Positions 15,191-23,358 of a DNA stretch of 64,000 bases are shown here, piece by piece. The stretch covers positions 558,001 to 622,000 of the forward strand of contig NZ_OY787456.1 in NCBI RefSeq assembly GCF_963678875.1. The letters run 5' to 3'. Each line of letters opens with the position of its first letter. The first letter of the stretch is position 1. Under the pieces are notes generated by a model that ran no database searches, had not been told where the DNA came from, and saw only the letters and a list, made by a program, of their open reading frames with translations. A program made the translations under genes and the position numbers. Source of the DNA: an uncultured Hyphomonas sp. (GTDB taxonomy: Bacteria; Pseudomonadota; Alphaproteobacteria; Caulobacterales; Hyphomonadaceae).

Positions 15191-16405
15191 TCAGGTCTCC
15201 ACCGCGAAGAGTTCGTCCTGGTCGCCGGGCTTCACGTCGATGACGTGCCAGGGCAGGCCGCGCTGGGCGACGTCTTCGAGGAAGGGCTTGGCCGGGAATT
15301 GTTCGACATTGAACACGCCTTTGCCGGCCCATTCGCCGCGAAAGAACATGGCGGCGCCGGAAACCGGCGGCACGCCCGTCGTGTAGGAGACGGCCTGCGC
15401 GGAGACTTCCTTGTTGGTCTCGGCATGGTCCGAGACATTGTAGATCATCTTGGTCAGCGGCTGGCCATCCTTCTTGCCACGGAAGATCACGCCGATACTG
15501 GTCTTTCCGGTGTAGCCTTCGGCGAGCGAGGATGGCGGCGGCAGCAGGTCCTTCAGGAACTCCATCGGGATGATGTCCATGCCCTTGTGCTTGATCGGTT
15601 CGAGGCCGATCAGGCCAATGGATTTGAACACCTGAAGGTGCTTGATGTATTCGGCGCCGAACGTCATCCAGAAGCGGATCTGCTTCAGGCCCTTGATGTT
15701 CTTCACCAGGCTTTCCTCTTCCTCGTGATAGATGAGGTAGGAATCCTTCGGGCCGACTTCCGGATAGTCGATGTCGCAATTGATGGAGAGGGCGGGGATC
15801 TCGATCCACTCGCCATTCTTCCAGTATTTGCCGTCCTGCGTGACTTCACGGAGGTTGATTTCCGGATTGAAATTCGTGGCGAAGGTCTTGCCATGGTCAC
15901 CGGCATTGCAATCCACGATGTCGATATATTCGATCTCGTCGAACAGGTGTTCCTGCGCATAGGCACAGTAGACGTTTGTCACGCCGGGGTCGAAGCCGCA
16001 GCCGAGAATGGCGGTGATGCCCTTCTCCTTGAAACGGTCGTGATAGGCCCACTGCCAGTGATACTCGAACTTCGCCACGTCGCGCGGCTCATAGTTCGCG
16101 GTGTCCATATAGTTGCAGCCGGTTTCGAGGCAGGCATCCATGATCGGCAGATCCTGATAGGGCAGGGCCATGTTGATCAGCAGGTCAGGCTTCACCTTTT
16201 CGATGAGCGCGACCACTTCGGCCACATTGTCGGCATCGACCTGCGCGATCTCGATCGGCGTCTTGCAGAGCTTCGCGACTTTCTCGCAGCTCTCGATCCG
16301 GCGCGAGGCGAGCGTGATGTGCTTGAACGTGTCGCGGTCCATCGCGCATTTCTGGGCGACGACCGAACCGGCAGCGCCGGCACCGATGATGAGAACGCGG
16401 TCCAT
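15191..16405 (-). CDS. Carboxynorspermidine/carboxyspermidine dehydrogenase (saccharopine dehydrogenase family)
   Basis: NADPH-dependent enzyme of 404 residues that condenses aspartate semialdehyde with a diamine (putrescine or diaminopropane) to a carboxylated polyamine. The N-terminal Rossmann motif is VLIIGAGAAGSVVAQKC; LINMALPYQD and GCGFDPGVTNVYCAYA are typical of the saccharopine dehydrogenase-like fold. Assignment over saccharopine dehydrogenase itself comes from sequence style and from nspC being the next gene. The start at 16405 follows GGAGGCCCTCCC-type sequence. Product choice (spermidine, norspermidine) cannot be read off. Confidence 0.9.
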   Translation of the reverse strand: MDRVLIIGAGAAGSVVAQKCAMDRDTFKHITLASRRIESCEKVAKLCKTPIEIAQVDADNVAEVVALIEKVKPDLLINMALPYQDLPIMDACLETGCNYMDTANYEPRDVAKFEYHWQWAYHDRFKEKGITAILGCGFDPGVTNVYCAYAQEHLFDEIEYIDIVDCNAGDHGKTFATNFNPEINLREVTQDGKYWKNGEWIEIPALSINCDIDYPEVGPKDSYLIYHEEEESLVKNIKGLKQIRFWMTFGAEYIKHLQVFKSIGLIGLEPIKHKGMDIIPMEFLKDLLPPPSSLAEGYTGKTSIGVIFRGKKDGQPLTKMIYNVSDHAETNKEVSAQAVSYTTGVPPVSGAAMFFRGEWAGKGVFNVEQFPAKPFLEDVAQRGLPWHVIDVKPGDQDELFAVET

Positions 16406-16567
16406 GATGGGAGGGCCTCCAAAACTCTGCGGGGTTCCTGAATTGACCCGTCACATAGGGCAATCCGGAGGCCTTCGCCAGTGGAGACATGAAGGGGGTG
16501 CCGCAGCGCAGGCGGATTGCGCGAGTGGGAGGAAACGAGGCTCCGCCCGGCGCTGCGGCGGGAGAGA

Positions 16568-16759
16568 TCAGGCGGCCTGCCGGTAGGGCGACAGGCGCGA
16601 AAGCTCCTCGGTCAGCCAGTTATAATGCCGGGCCAGCCGCTCAAGCTGATGAAGGTCAGCATCAGGCCGGCTGGACAATTCCTCCTGCCAGGCTTCGATC
16701 ACGCGCAGCTGTGTCTGTAGCCAGCACAGCATGGCGGAGTCATCGACCGGAACACACAT
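16568..16759 (-). CDS. Small hypothetical protein, 63 residues
   Basis: The frame from ATG 16759 encodes a soluble, helical, Glu/Arg/Leu-rich protein (AWQEELSSRP, HQLERLARHYNWLTEELSRL) that could form a short coiled coil. GGAGAA precedes the start by six bases. It is read divergently from the YeaQ-type gene. No family recognised; coding is supported by binding site, codon use and heptad-like pattern. Confidence 0.55.
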   Translation of the reverse strand: MCVPVDDSAMLCWLQTQLRVIEAWQEELSSRPDADLHQLERLARHYNWLTEELSRLSPYRQAA

Positions 16760-16960
16760 GGTTCTTCTCCTGCAATTGCGAAGCATTCGCAAATTGAAAC
16801 TGGCACATCACAGCGCCTCTTGCAAGTCATTCTCAAAAATGTCGCAGACGACCCGAAAGGATCGCCCGGCTTGCCCGCGGGAACGAATGCCTTTCCTGGG
16901 GGTTATATGCTCAACAGTCCGGCCTGTTCCCGGTGCCGGAAAATCACGAGGAGACACCAG

Positions 16961-17215
16961 ATGACCCTTGAAGGGCTTATCATTTTTCTGCTGGTCGGCG
17001 GCGTGGCGGGCTGGCTGGCCGGGCTGATCGTGCGCGGCGGCGGCTTTGGCATTATCGGCAATATTGCCGTCGGCATCGTCGGCGCCTTCATCGCCGGATT
17101 CCTGTTCCCGGCCGTTGGCGTCAGCCTCGCCGGTGGCATCGTCGGGTCCATCGTGCACGCCACAATCGGTGCAGTGGTCCTGCTCCTGATTGTGCGTGTG
17201 CTGAAGCGCGCCTGA
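16961..17215 (+). CDS. GlsB/YeaQ/YmgE-family small membrane protein
   Basis: Inner-membrane protein of 84 residues with three hydrophobic helices and the Gly-rich pattern of the transglycosylase-associated protein family (GLIIFLLVGGVAGWLAGLIV, then GGFGIIGNIAVGIVGAFIAG). Members are often induced by stress; their molecular role is unknown. The ATG at 16961 follows GAGGAGACACC. A terminator lies just after the gene, so it is probably transcribed alone. Confidence 0.88.
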   Translation: MTLEGLIIFLLVGGVAGWLAGLIVRGGGFGIIGNIAVGIVGAFIAGFLFPAVGVSLAGGIVGSIVHATIGAVVLLLIVRVLKRA

Positions 17216-17264
17216 ATTCGCGCCGGCAGGTGTAAACCAGCAATTCCTGCAACAGACTGGTACC

Positions 17265-17301
17265 GCGGGCCATAATGCGCTATGGCCCGCGCTTCCTTTT
17301 T
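17265..17301. terminator. Intrinsic terminator between the YeaQ-type gene and argF
   Basis: A perfect 10-bp stem GCGGGCCATA (17265-17274) with TATGGCCCGC (17281-17290), loop ATGCGC, is followed by GCTTCCTTTTTC. It would end transcription from the small membrane protein gene and isolate argF. Confidence 0.8.
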
Positions 17302-17327
17302 CAGGCCCTCAAAAGGGGAGGCTCTCC

Positions 17328-18254
17328 ATGGCAGGCCGTCATTTCATCGATCTCTGGCACCTCGACCATGTCGAATTGCGCGAAATTCTGGACATGGCCC
17401 ATGCCATGAAGAAAGCGCGCGCCGGCTGGCCGAAGGGCCGCGTCGATGACGGCGCGCCGCTGGAAGGCCATACGCTGGCGATGATTTTCGAGAAATCCTC
17501 GACCCGGACGCGTTTCTCCTTCGACATGGCGATGCGCCAGCTGGGCGGCACGTCGATCACGGCGACGTCGAGCGACATGCAGCTTGGCCGGGGCGAGACA
17601 ATCGAGGATACGGCCCGCGTGCTCTCGCGTTATGTCGATGCGGTGATGATCCGCGCCAATGACCATTCCGACGTCGAAGCGTTCGCAGAGTTTTCCTCCG
17701 TTCCCGTCATCAACGGCCTGACCGACCGCTCGCACCCCTGCCAGATCATGGCGGATCTGCAGACGCTGGAAGAGACCGGGCTGGACCTGCGCGGCGCGCG
17801 CATCGCCTGGGTTGGCGACGGCAACAATGTCTGCGCCAGCTTCATCCATGCTGCGCCGAAGTTCGGCTTCTCGCTGGCCGTCGGCACGCCGGCCCGCTTT
17901 GCGCCGGATGATGAGGATCTCGACATTGCCCGCGAATTGCAGGGCAAGATCGACCTTTACGAGACCGCCGAAGAGGCGGTTGCCGGCGCCGATGTGGTCA
18001 TCGCGGACACGTTCGTCTCCATGGGCGACAAGGATGCCGAGCGCCGCCTCGAAATCCTGGAACCCTATGCCGTCACAGAAGACCTGATGGCGATGGCCAA
18101 CAAGGGCGCCTCGTTCCTGCACTGCCTTCCGGCCCACCGGGGCGAGGAAGTGGATGCCGAAGTCATCGATGGCCCGCAAAGCCTTGTCTTCGACGAAGCT
18201 GAAAACCGCCTGCACGCCCAGAAGGCCGTGCTGCGCTGGTGCCTCGAAAAATAG
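17328..18254 (+). CDS. argF: Ornithine carbamoyltransferase
   Basis: Transfers the carbamoyl group from carbamoyl phosphate to ornithine to make citrulline in arginine synthesis. The 308-residue protein carries the carbamoyl-phosphate site STRTR (in FEKSSTRTRFSFD), HPCQ (in RSHPCQIMADLQT), the ornithine-binding region near FVSMGDK, and HCLPAHRGEEV near residue 265. GGGGAGG precedes the ATG. It follows a terminator and precedes a convergent MFS gene only four bases from its stop. Confidence 0.96.
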   Translation: MAGRHFIDLWHLDHVELREILDMAHAMKKARAGWPKGRVDDGAPLEGHTLAMIFEKSSTRTRFSFDMAMRQLGGTSITATSSDMQLGRGETIEDTARVLSRYVDAVMIRANDHSDVEAFAEFSSVPVINGLTDRSHPCQIMADLQTLEETGLDLRGARIAWVGDGNNVCASFIHAAPKFGFSLAVGTPARFAPDDEDLDIARELQGKIDLYETAEEAVAGADVVIADTFVSMGDKDAERRLEILEPYAVTEDLMAMANKGASFLHCLPAHRGEEVDAEVIDGPQSLVFDEAENRLHAQKAVLRWCLEK

Positions 18255-18257
18255 GTC

Positions 18258-19607
18258 TTACCCAGACTGGACCTCGTCCAGCCCGAGCGCAAACAAGGCC
18301 GCGACAGCGCTCATCGCGCCGAGGATGGCGATGACCGTTGCCAGTCCGGCAAAGCTTGCCACCAGGCTGAAGCCACCGCCGAGGATCAGCACGGTGCCGA
18401 TGATCGTGTTGGACAGGGCGGTGTAGGCTGCGCGCGTCTCCGCCGTCGCCATGTCGACCAGATGGGTCGACCGGCCAAGGCGCACGCCCTGATAGGCAAT
18501 CATCAGGATAAAGATCATCACCGGCAGGCCCGTATTTGCGGCCAGCAGGCCGGCGGCATTGAGGCCCAGCGTGCCGAAGAGGGCCAATGCCCCGGCAAGG
18601 CCTGTCAGGATCAGGACCTTGCGGCTGGAGCGGTCGGCAAGGCGTCCCCAGACATAGGAACTCAGTAGGCCCGCGCTCGCGGAGGCAACGACCAAGAGGC
18701 CGAGCCCGCCGAACATGTTGCGCGCCGTCTCATCCTGCGTGCCGAGGGCCACCATGAAGGGCGGGGCAAGCGCGGTGGAGGTCAGCAGGGCCCGGACAAG
18801 AATGAACCGGCGCAGCTGGGCGTCGCGCGCCAGCAGGCCGAAATCGTCCGCGAGCCTGCGGACGGGGCTGGCGCTTGTCTCCGGCTCGCTGGCCTCCTCG
18901 GCAATGCTGGCAAACACAGCGGCGGCGGAGACCCAGAGAAGGCCCGCCAGCATCAGCCCGCCGGTGACCAGCGCCAGACGGTTCTCCCCGGCAAAGGCCA
19001 GCAGCACGCCATAGGCCAGCACGGCGCCCGCGCCGATCGTGCCTGCCGTTCCGGTGGCCGTACCGCGCCGGGATTTTGCAATCGTCTTGCCGAGCACGTC
19101 CTTGTAGGTGACCGAACAGACAGACCGGGCGAGGGCCAATGCGGTGAGCGCCCCGAGAATGACCCAGCCTGCCACTGCGCCGGTCAGCATCAGCGCCGCC
19201 AGTCCCATGGCGATGGCGGCGAGACCTTCTATCAGCGCGCCACCTGCCCAGGCCCATTTTCGTCGCTTCACCCGGCGCAGCGCACCGGCGGTAAACATCT
19301 GCGGGAAGAGGGCGCCCGCCTCACGGATCGGCACCAGAAGGCCGAGCAGGCCGGCCGGGGCGCCGAGCGTGGTGAGCAGCCAGCTCAGCACAAGTTTCGG
19401 GTCGATCAGCCCGTCGGCAATCTTGCTGGCCGAAAGGCTGCTGACATGCCGGAAGAAATTGTCGGGCTCATGTTCGCGAGCGGTATCGGAGATATCCAGA
19501 TTGCCGGGCGTTTCGCTCGTCGAGGTCAACAGGCGGAAGACCGCTCTCTTCTTGTCCTGCGCCATCGCCCGGTTTGCCCTCAGCCGTTCGGATCCTGAAA
19601 GGATCAT
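18258..19607 (-). CDS. MFS transporter
   Basis: Integral membrane protein of up to 449 residues with about ten to twelve hydrophobic segments. The cytoplasmic first 50 residues are polar, then segments around LVLSWLLTTLGAPAGLLGLLV and onward alternate with short loops; GRLADRSSRKVLIL near residue 320 resembles the conserved MFS loop between helices. Substrate unknown. Start is uncertain: ATG 19607 or the in-frame ATG at 19565 (MAQDKKRAVF). It converges on argF, ending four bases after it. Confidence 0.8.
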   Translation of the reverse strand: MILSGSERLRANRAMAQDKKRAVFRLLTSTSETPGNLDISDTAREHEPDNFFRHVSSLSASKIADGLIDPKLVLSWLLTTLGAPAGLLGLLVPIREAGALFPQMFTAGALRRVKRRKWAWAGGALIEGLAAIAMGLAALMLTGAVAGWVILGALTALALARSVCSVTYKDVLGKTIAKSRRGTATGTAGTIGAGAVLAYGVLLAFAGENRLALVTGGLMLAGLLWVSAAAVFASIAEEASEPETSASPVRRLADDFGLLARDAQLRRFILVRALLTSTALAPPFMVALGTQDETARNMFGGLGLLVVASASAGLLSSYVWGRLADRSSRKVLILTGLAGALALFGTLGLNAAGLLAANTGLPVMIFILMIAYQGVRLGRSTHLVDMATAETRAAYTALSNTIIGTVLILGGGFSLVASFAGLATVIAILGAMSAVAALFALGLDEVQSG

Positions 19608-19730
19608 GTTTCGTGCCTAAAAGACAATCGCAAAGCCGCTTTGATGAACCTGCCACACGCGCCGATCAAACCTTTGTCAGACCGGTATTTTTCCGCTGGA
19701 ACGCGTGAAGCATGCCGCTAGGGTGCGTGG

Positions 19731-20681
19731 ATGGCAGACACACATTATTCCAATCAGAAATTTTCCCATCCGGACATCACGGCGAAGGGCGAGACCCGCG
19801 CCAGCGTGGCCTGGACGGGGCTGAAAACGCTTTGGTTCAACACCGGGACGCTCTGCAATGTCGAGTGCCGGAATTGCTACATCCTCTCCTCGCCGAAGAA
19901 TGACCGGCTGGTCTACCTGACGCTCGCCGACGTCATGCCATATCTGAATGAAATCGACCGGATGACCTCCGAAGCGGTGGAGATCGGCATCACCGGCGGC
20001 GAGCCCTTCATGTGCCCGGATATTCTGCCGATCATGGAAGCGATCCTCTTCCGCGGGCACAGCCTTCTGTTCCTGACCAACGCCATGCGCCCGATGATGC
20101 GGCCCCGCATCCAGGAAGGCCTCCAGCGCCTTCGCCGGAACGGCCTGACGGAGAAGCTGATCCTCCGCGTCTCGCTCGACAGCCATGACCCGGCGCTGCA
20201 CGACGCCGAGCGTGGAGAGGGGGCCTTTGAGGAGGCCTGCAATGGTCTGCGCTGGCTGGCCGAAGAGGGTTTCACCGTGGCGATTGCCGGGCGCCAGTCC
20301 CTGCACGAGGACGAAGCGGCTGCCCGCGCGGCCTATGGCGCGCTTGCCACCTCGCTCGGCCTGTCGCTGGACCCTGCCGATCCGAAACAGCTCGTCCTGT
20401 TCCCGGAGATGATCGCCAGGGATGATCCGCCGGAGATCACGACCGAATGCTGGGGGATCCTCGGCAAGTCGCCGGAGAGCATCATGTGCGCAGACCAGCG
20501 CATGGTGATCCGCCGCAAAGGCTCCGCGCGCGCCAGTGTCACGGCCTGCACGCTGCTGGTCGATGATCCGGCGTTCGAACTCGGCCACACGCTGAAGGAA
20601 GCGACGGCAGAACCAGTGAAGCTCAATCACCCGTGGTGCGCCAGTTTCTGCGTCCTTGGTGGCGGCAGCTGTTCGGCCTGA
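19731..20681 (+). CDS. Radical SAM protein with C-terminal cysteine cluster
   Basis: Radical S-adenosylmethionine enzyme of 316 residues. The 4Fe-4S site is CNVECRNCY (C42, C46, C49), followed by the SAM-binding GITGGEPFMC. Beyond the barrel, further cysteines appear in TECWG, SIMCADQ, VTACTLL and the extreme C-terminus WCASFCVLGGGSCSA, which could bind a second cluster as in SPASM/twitch proteins. No peptide substrate or partner enzyme is evident nearby, so the reaction is unknown. The ATG at 19731 lacks a strong binding site. Divergent from the MFS gene. Confidence 0.88.
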   Translation: MADTHYSNQKFSHPDITAKGETRASVAWTGLKTLWFNTGTLCNVECRNCYILSSPKNDRLVYLTLADVMPYLNEIDRMTSEAVEIGITGGEPFMCPDILPIMEAILFRGHSLLFLTNAMRPMMRPRIQEGLQRLRRNGLTEKLILRVSLDSHDPALHDAERGEGAFEEACNGLRWLAEEGFTVAIAGRQSLHEDEAAARAAYGALATSLGLSLDPADPKQLVLFPEMIARDDPPEITTECWGILGKSPESIMCADQRMVIRRKGSARASVTACTLLVDDPAFELGHTLKEATAEPVKLNHPWCASFCVLGGGSCSA

Positions 20682-20690
20682 CGGCCTGCC

Positions 20691-20903
20691 TCAGTTGAGC
20701 GGCGGCGCGTTCTGGTCGACCTGTTCGAAGATGGCGAGATAGGTGATTGCGGGCGTTCCGAAAAACGCACAGCCCGGCTGAACGACTTCCATCACACTGT
20801 GGAACCGGTAGCCTTTTTCGTCCGCACGGTTCAGCTTGTCTTCGAGATCCTTGATCGCCTTGTCGGAGAAGACTTTTCCGATGGACTGAACGCGATATTT
20901 CAT
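20691..20903 (-). CDS. Small DUF4177-like protein, 70 residues
   Basis: The pattern of an N-terminal strand MKYRVQSIGKVF, a helix (AIKDLEDKLNRADEKGYRFHSV) and C-terminal strands ITYLAIFEQ resembles the DUF4177 fold, whose members are small cytoplasmic proteins of unknown role. One cysteine is in QPGCAFFG. Its ATG overlaps the stop codon of the YidD-like gene by four bases, so the two are likely translated together. Family assignment is tentative. Confidence 0.6.
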   Translation of the reverse strand: MKYRVQSIGKVFSDKAIKDLEDKLNRADEKGYRFHSVMEVVQPGCAFFGTPAITYLAIFEQVDQNAPPLN

Positions 20904-21274
20904 TCTGGTAGCTCCAATTCTGACAGGTCGGTGCCGCCATGGCCGGGTTTGCACCGGTGCAGGCGGGTGAAGGTAAGACGGAAGGCGGTGGCGACAGGCT
21001 TCGTGCGGAAGGCCAGCTCGCTGTAGCGCGAACAGCTCGGCTCATAGACGCAGCGATTGCCGATGATGTCCGGGCGTACCCAGCGATAAAGACGCAGCAG
21101 GGCGATGGCCGCCTGACGCGCGCCCCAACCCCGCAGAGGCGGCATCGCATCTACCCGGTTGTCCAGGTCTGGCCTGATGCCCAGCCTTCGCAGAGTGGAT
21201 GGCCGCAATTCTTCCGGCACATCCAGATCCAGATGCGCCATCGTCAATTTCGCGGAATTCAGATCGCCCCCCAT
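20900..21274 (-). CDS. yidD: YidD-like membrane protein insertion efficiency factor
   Basis: The core ALLRLYRWVRPDIIGNRCVYEPSCSRYSELAFR, with LTFTRLHRCKPGHGGTDL after it, matches YidD, a short amphipathic protein thought to help YidC insert membrane proteins. The PSCSRY and RCKPGHGG motifs are the family hallmark. At 124 residues it has an N-terminal extension over the usual 70-90; the start is uncertain (TTG 21313, ATG 21274 or ATG 21241). Unlike the classical rnpA-yidD-yidC context, it pairs here with a small DUF4177-like gene, which suggests a second, specialised copy. Confidence 0.8.
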   Translation of the reverse strand: MGGDLNSAKLTMAHLDLDVPEELRPSTLRRLGIRPDLDNRVDAMPPLRGWGARQAAIALLRLYRWVRPDIIGNRCVYEPSCSRYSELAFRTKPVATAFRLTFTRLHRCKPGHGGTDLSELELPE

Positions 21275-21399
21275 AGGGTGAATTAGACGAAGGCGCTGGC
21301 CATGAGTCAACAAAAAGCCTCGACCGGGCGATCACAGGCTCCGGTCTTGATACATGGCGGCCCCGCTGCCACATGGGGCGCGCTATAAGGACACCCGCC

Positions 21400-22323
21400 A
21401 TGGCCATGACTTCCAGCGATTTCGTCGCAAATTTCCAGATCGAGAACCGGCCCGTTCGCGGCCGTGCCGTGCGCATGGGTCCGGCGAGCATTTCGCCGAT
21501 CCTCCACCGGCATGATTACCCGGACAATCTCGCTCGCATCCTGGGGGAGGCGGTCACGCTGGCTGCGCTGGTCGGCTCCTCGCTGAAGTTCGAGGGGCGC
21601 CTCCTGGTGCAGGCGGAAGGCGATGGCCCGGTGAAGATGCTGGTCGGCGAGTATCGCTCCGATGGCGGCATCCGCGGCTATGCCCGTTATGACGAAGACG
21701 CCTGGGAAAAGCTGGACCGTCTCAACAAGGGCGCGGCCCCGCACATGCCCCAGCTGTTCGGCGCAGCCGGGCGGCTCGGCCTGATCATCATCCAGGACAA
21801 TCCCGCCATCCAGCCATACCAGGGCATCGTCCCGCTGGTGAAAGGCACGCTGGCGGAATGTGCGGAGGATTATTTCGCCCAATCCGAACAGGTGCCGACG
21901 CGCATCCGCCTGTCGGTGGCCGAGTTTGAGCGTCCGGGCGATCCGGCGCTCTGGGTGTCCGGCGGCATGATGATCCAGCGGGTCGCAGCCGACGAGACGC
22001 GCGGCGACACGGCAGAGGCGTGGGACGAGGCACAGGCCCTGTTCGCCACGATCACTGACGGCGAACTCGCCGATCCGGACCTGCCCATGGAGCAGCTGCT
22101 CTACCGCCTGTTCCATGAACAGGGTGTCCGGATGGAGCCGCCGCAGGTTCTGGACGATCGTTGCACCTGCAATGAAGAGCGCCTTGTTGCGACGTTGCAG
22201 GCCATGTCGGACGAGGCGCTGCACGATCTAGTCGAAGAGGACGGCACCCTGTCCATCGACTGTCAGTTCTGCGGCCGGCACTACACCGTGCCGATCGAGG
22301 AAGTGACCGGCGCCTCGAACTGA
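21400..22323 (+). CDS. hslO: Redox-regulated chaperone Hsp33
   Basis: Cytoplasmic holdase of 307 residues that is switched on by oxidation. The C-terminal zinc switch is present: CTC in DDRCTCNEERL and CQFC in IDCQFCGRHY near residues 260-300. The N-terminal substrate-binding domain shows LGEAVTLAALVGSSLKFEGRL and VGEYRSDGGIRGYAR. AAGGA lies eight bases before ATG 21400, which I prefer to the open extension beginning at 21373. It is the third member of the argD-argF-hslO set, displaced about 3 kb from argF. Confidence 0.95.
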   Translation: MAMTSSDFVANFQIENRPVRGRAVRMGPASISPILHRHDYPDNLARILGEAVTLAALVGSSLKFEGRLLVQAEGDGPVKMLVGEYRSDGGIRGYARYDEDAWEKLDRLNKGAAPHMPQLFGAAGRLGLIIIQDNPAIQPYQGIVPLVKGTLAECAEDYFAQSEQVPTRIRLSVAEFERPGDPALWVSGGMMIQRVAADETRGDTAEAWDEAQALFATITDGELADPDLPMEQLLYRLFHEQGVRMEPPQVLDDRCTCNEERLVATLQAMSDEALHDLVEEDGTLSIDCQFCGRHYTVPIEEVTGASN

Positions 22324-22433
22324 ACAGACATGCCATCTCGCGTCGGACACCGATGGGAGATGGCATACTGGTCAATGTATTGTGGGCCACATTCCGCATT
22401 GCCTCGGCGCCCGCCCGCTGGCACACCCCGCGC

Positions 22434-23102
22434 ATGAACTTCAAATGGCTCCCCAATGCGCTGACGATTGCGCGCTGCGTGTTTGCGCTGCTTTGCCTTG
22501 GCGGCATCGTGCAGGCCCTGCGCGTACAGGACATCATCGATCTCGGCATGAGCCAAGATGTCTCCTCGGCGGAGCAGGAGACCCGTATCGCGGTGCAGCA
22601 GCTCTGGTACCAGTTTGCCCTGCTGGCTTTCCTGTCCGGGGCGCTGACGGATTTTCTGGACGGCTGGCTGGCACGAAAGCTTGAGGCCCAGTCCCGGTTC
22701 GGTGTGTGGCTCGATCCGATTGCGGACAAACTTCTGGTTGGCGTGGCCCTGCTGGGCCTTGCGCTCATCTTCCACACCTGGCTGATCTATATTCCGGCTG
22801 CTGCGATCATTGCGCGCGATGTCTTCATGACCTGGCTGCGCACAACACCAGCCGGCAAGGCTGTGGTGGACCCGTCGAACCTCGCCAAATGGAAAACCGC
22901 TTTCGAAATGGCGGCCATTATCGGCCTCATGCTGCCGCTGGCGGCCATCCCGCAGGATGCGGTCTCGCAGGGGGCGGCGACGAACAATCTGGCGGAGCTG
23001 GCCGCAGCCGGTCTGGTCGCCTTGTTGTGGATTGCTGCGGCACTCTCGCTGTGGACGGGCTGGCGCTACATGGTGGCCGCAGTCCGCAGCCGGAAAGGCT
23101 GA
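22434..23102 (+). CDS. CDP-alcohol phosphatidyltransferase (PgsA-like)
   Basis: Membrane enzyme of 222 residues that joins a CDP-diacylglycerol phosphatidyl group to an alcohol, most likely glycerol-3-phosphate in phosphatidylglycerol synthesis. The catalytic motif DG-x2-AR-x8-G-x3-D-x3-D is complete in FLDGWLARKLEAQSRFGVWL followed by DPIADK. About five to six hydrophobic helices surround it. The first TM begins at NALTIARCVFALLCLGG, supporting the start at 22434; upstream codons lack membrane character. Precise alcohol acceptor not proven. Confidence 0.88.
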   Translation: MNFKWLPNALTIARCVFALLCLGGIVQALRVQDIIDLGMSQDVSSAEQETRIAVQQLWYQFALLAFLSGALTDFLDGWLARKLEAQSRFGVWLDPIADKLLVGVALLGLALIFHTWLIYIPAAAIIARDVFMTWLRTTPAGKAVVDPSNLAKWKTAFEMAAIIGLMLPLAAIPQDAVSQGAATNNLAELAAAGLVALLWIAAALSLWTGWRYMVAAVRSRKG

Positions 23103-23108
23103 ACGCAA

Positions 23109-23144
23109 GAACGCCAGCCCTGGGGGAAAACAGAGCCGGCGTTC
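23109..23144. terminator. Terminator-like hairpin after the phosphatidyltransferase gene
   Basis: GAACGCCAGC (23109-23118) pairs with GCCGGCGTTC (23135-23144) with one mismatch and a 16-base loop, then CGTTTGCG. The T-tract is poor. The rest of the gap to 23358 holds no gene I can support. Confidence 0.4.
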
Positions 23145-23358
23145 CGTTTGCGTCACCGGCGCGCAGGGCAAAGGGAAACCCGCGTCGCCAGCTGTCTGTC
23201 GATGACGAGAACTGGTTCACTCCCCCGTCACGAAGAAAGCGTCTCACCGGCATCTTAAAGGCAACTTAATACTCGCGGCGGGATTTAGGCGCCTTTTCCA
23301 CGAAACCGCCACGGGACTGGCCCCTGTGCTGCCTCATTCAGGGCAGACCACTGGGTTT

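Noticed and set aside
15125..16441. Plus-strand open frame over the polyamine dehydrogenase
   Set aside because: It is antisense to a well-recognised Rossmann enzyme and has no binding site.
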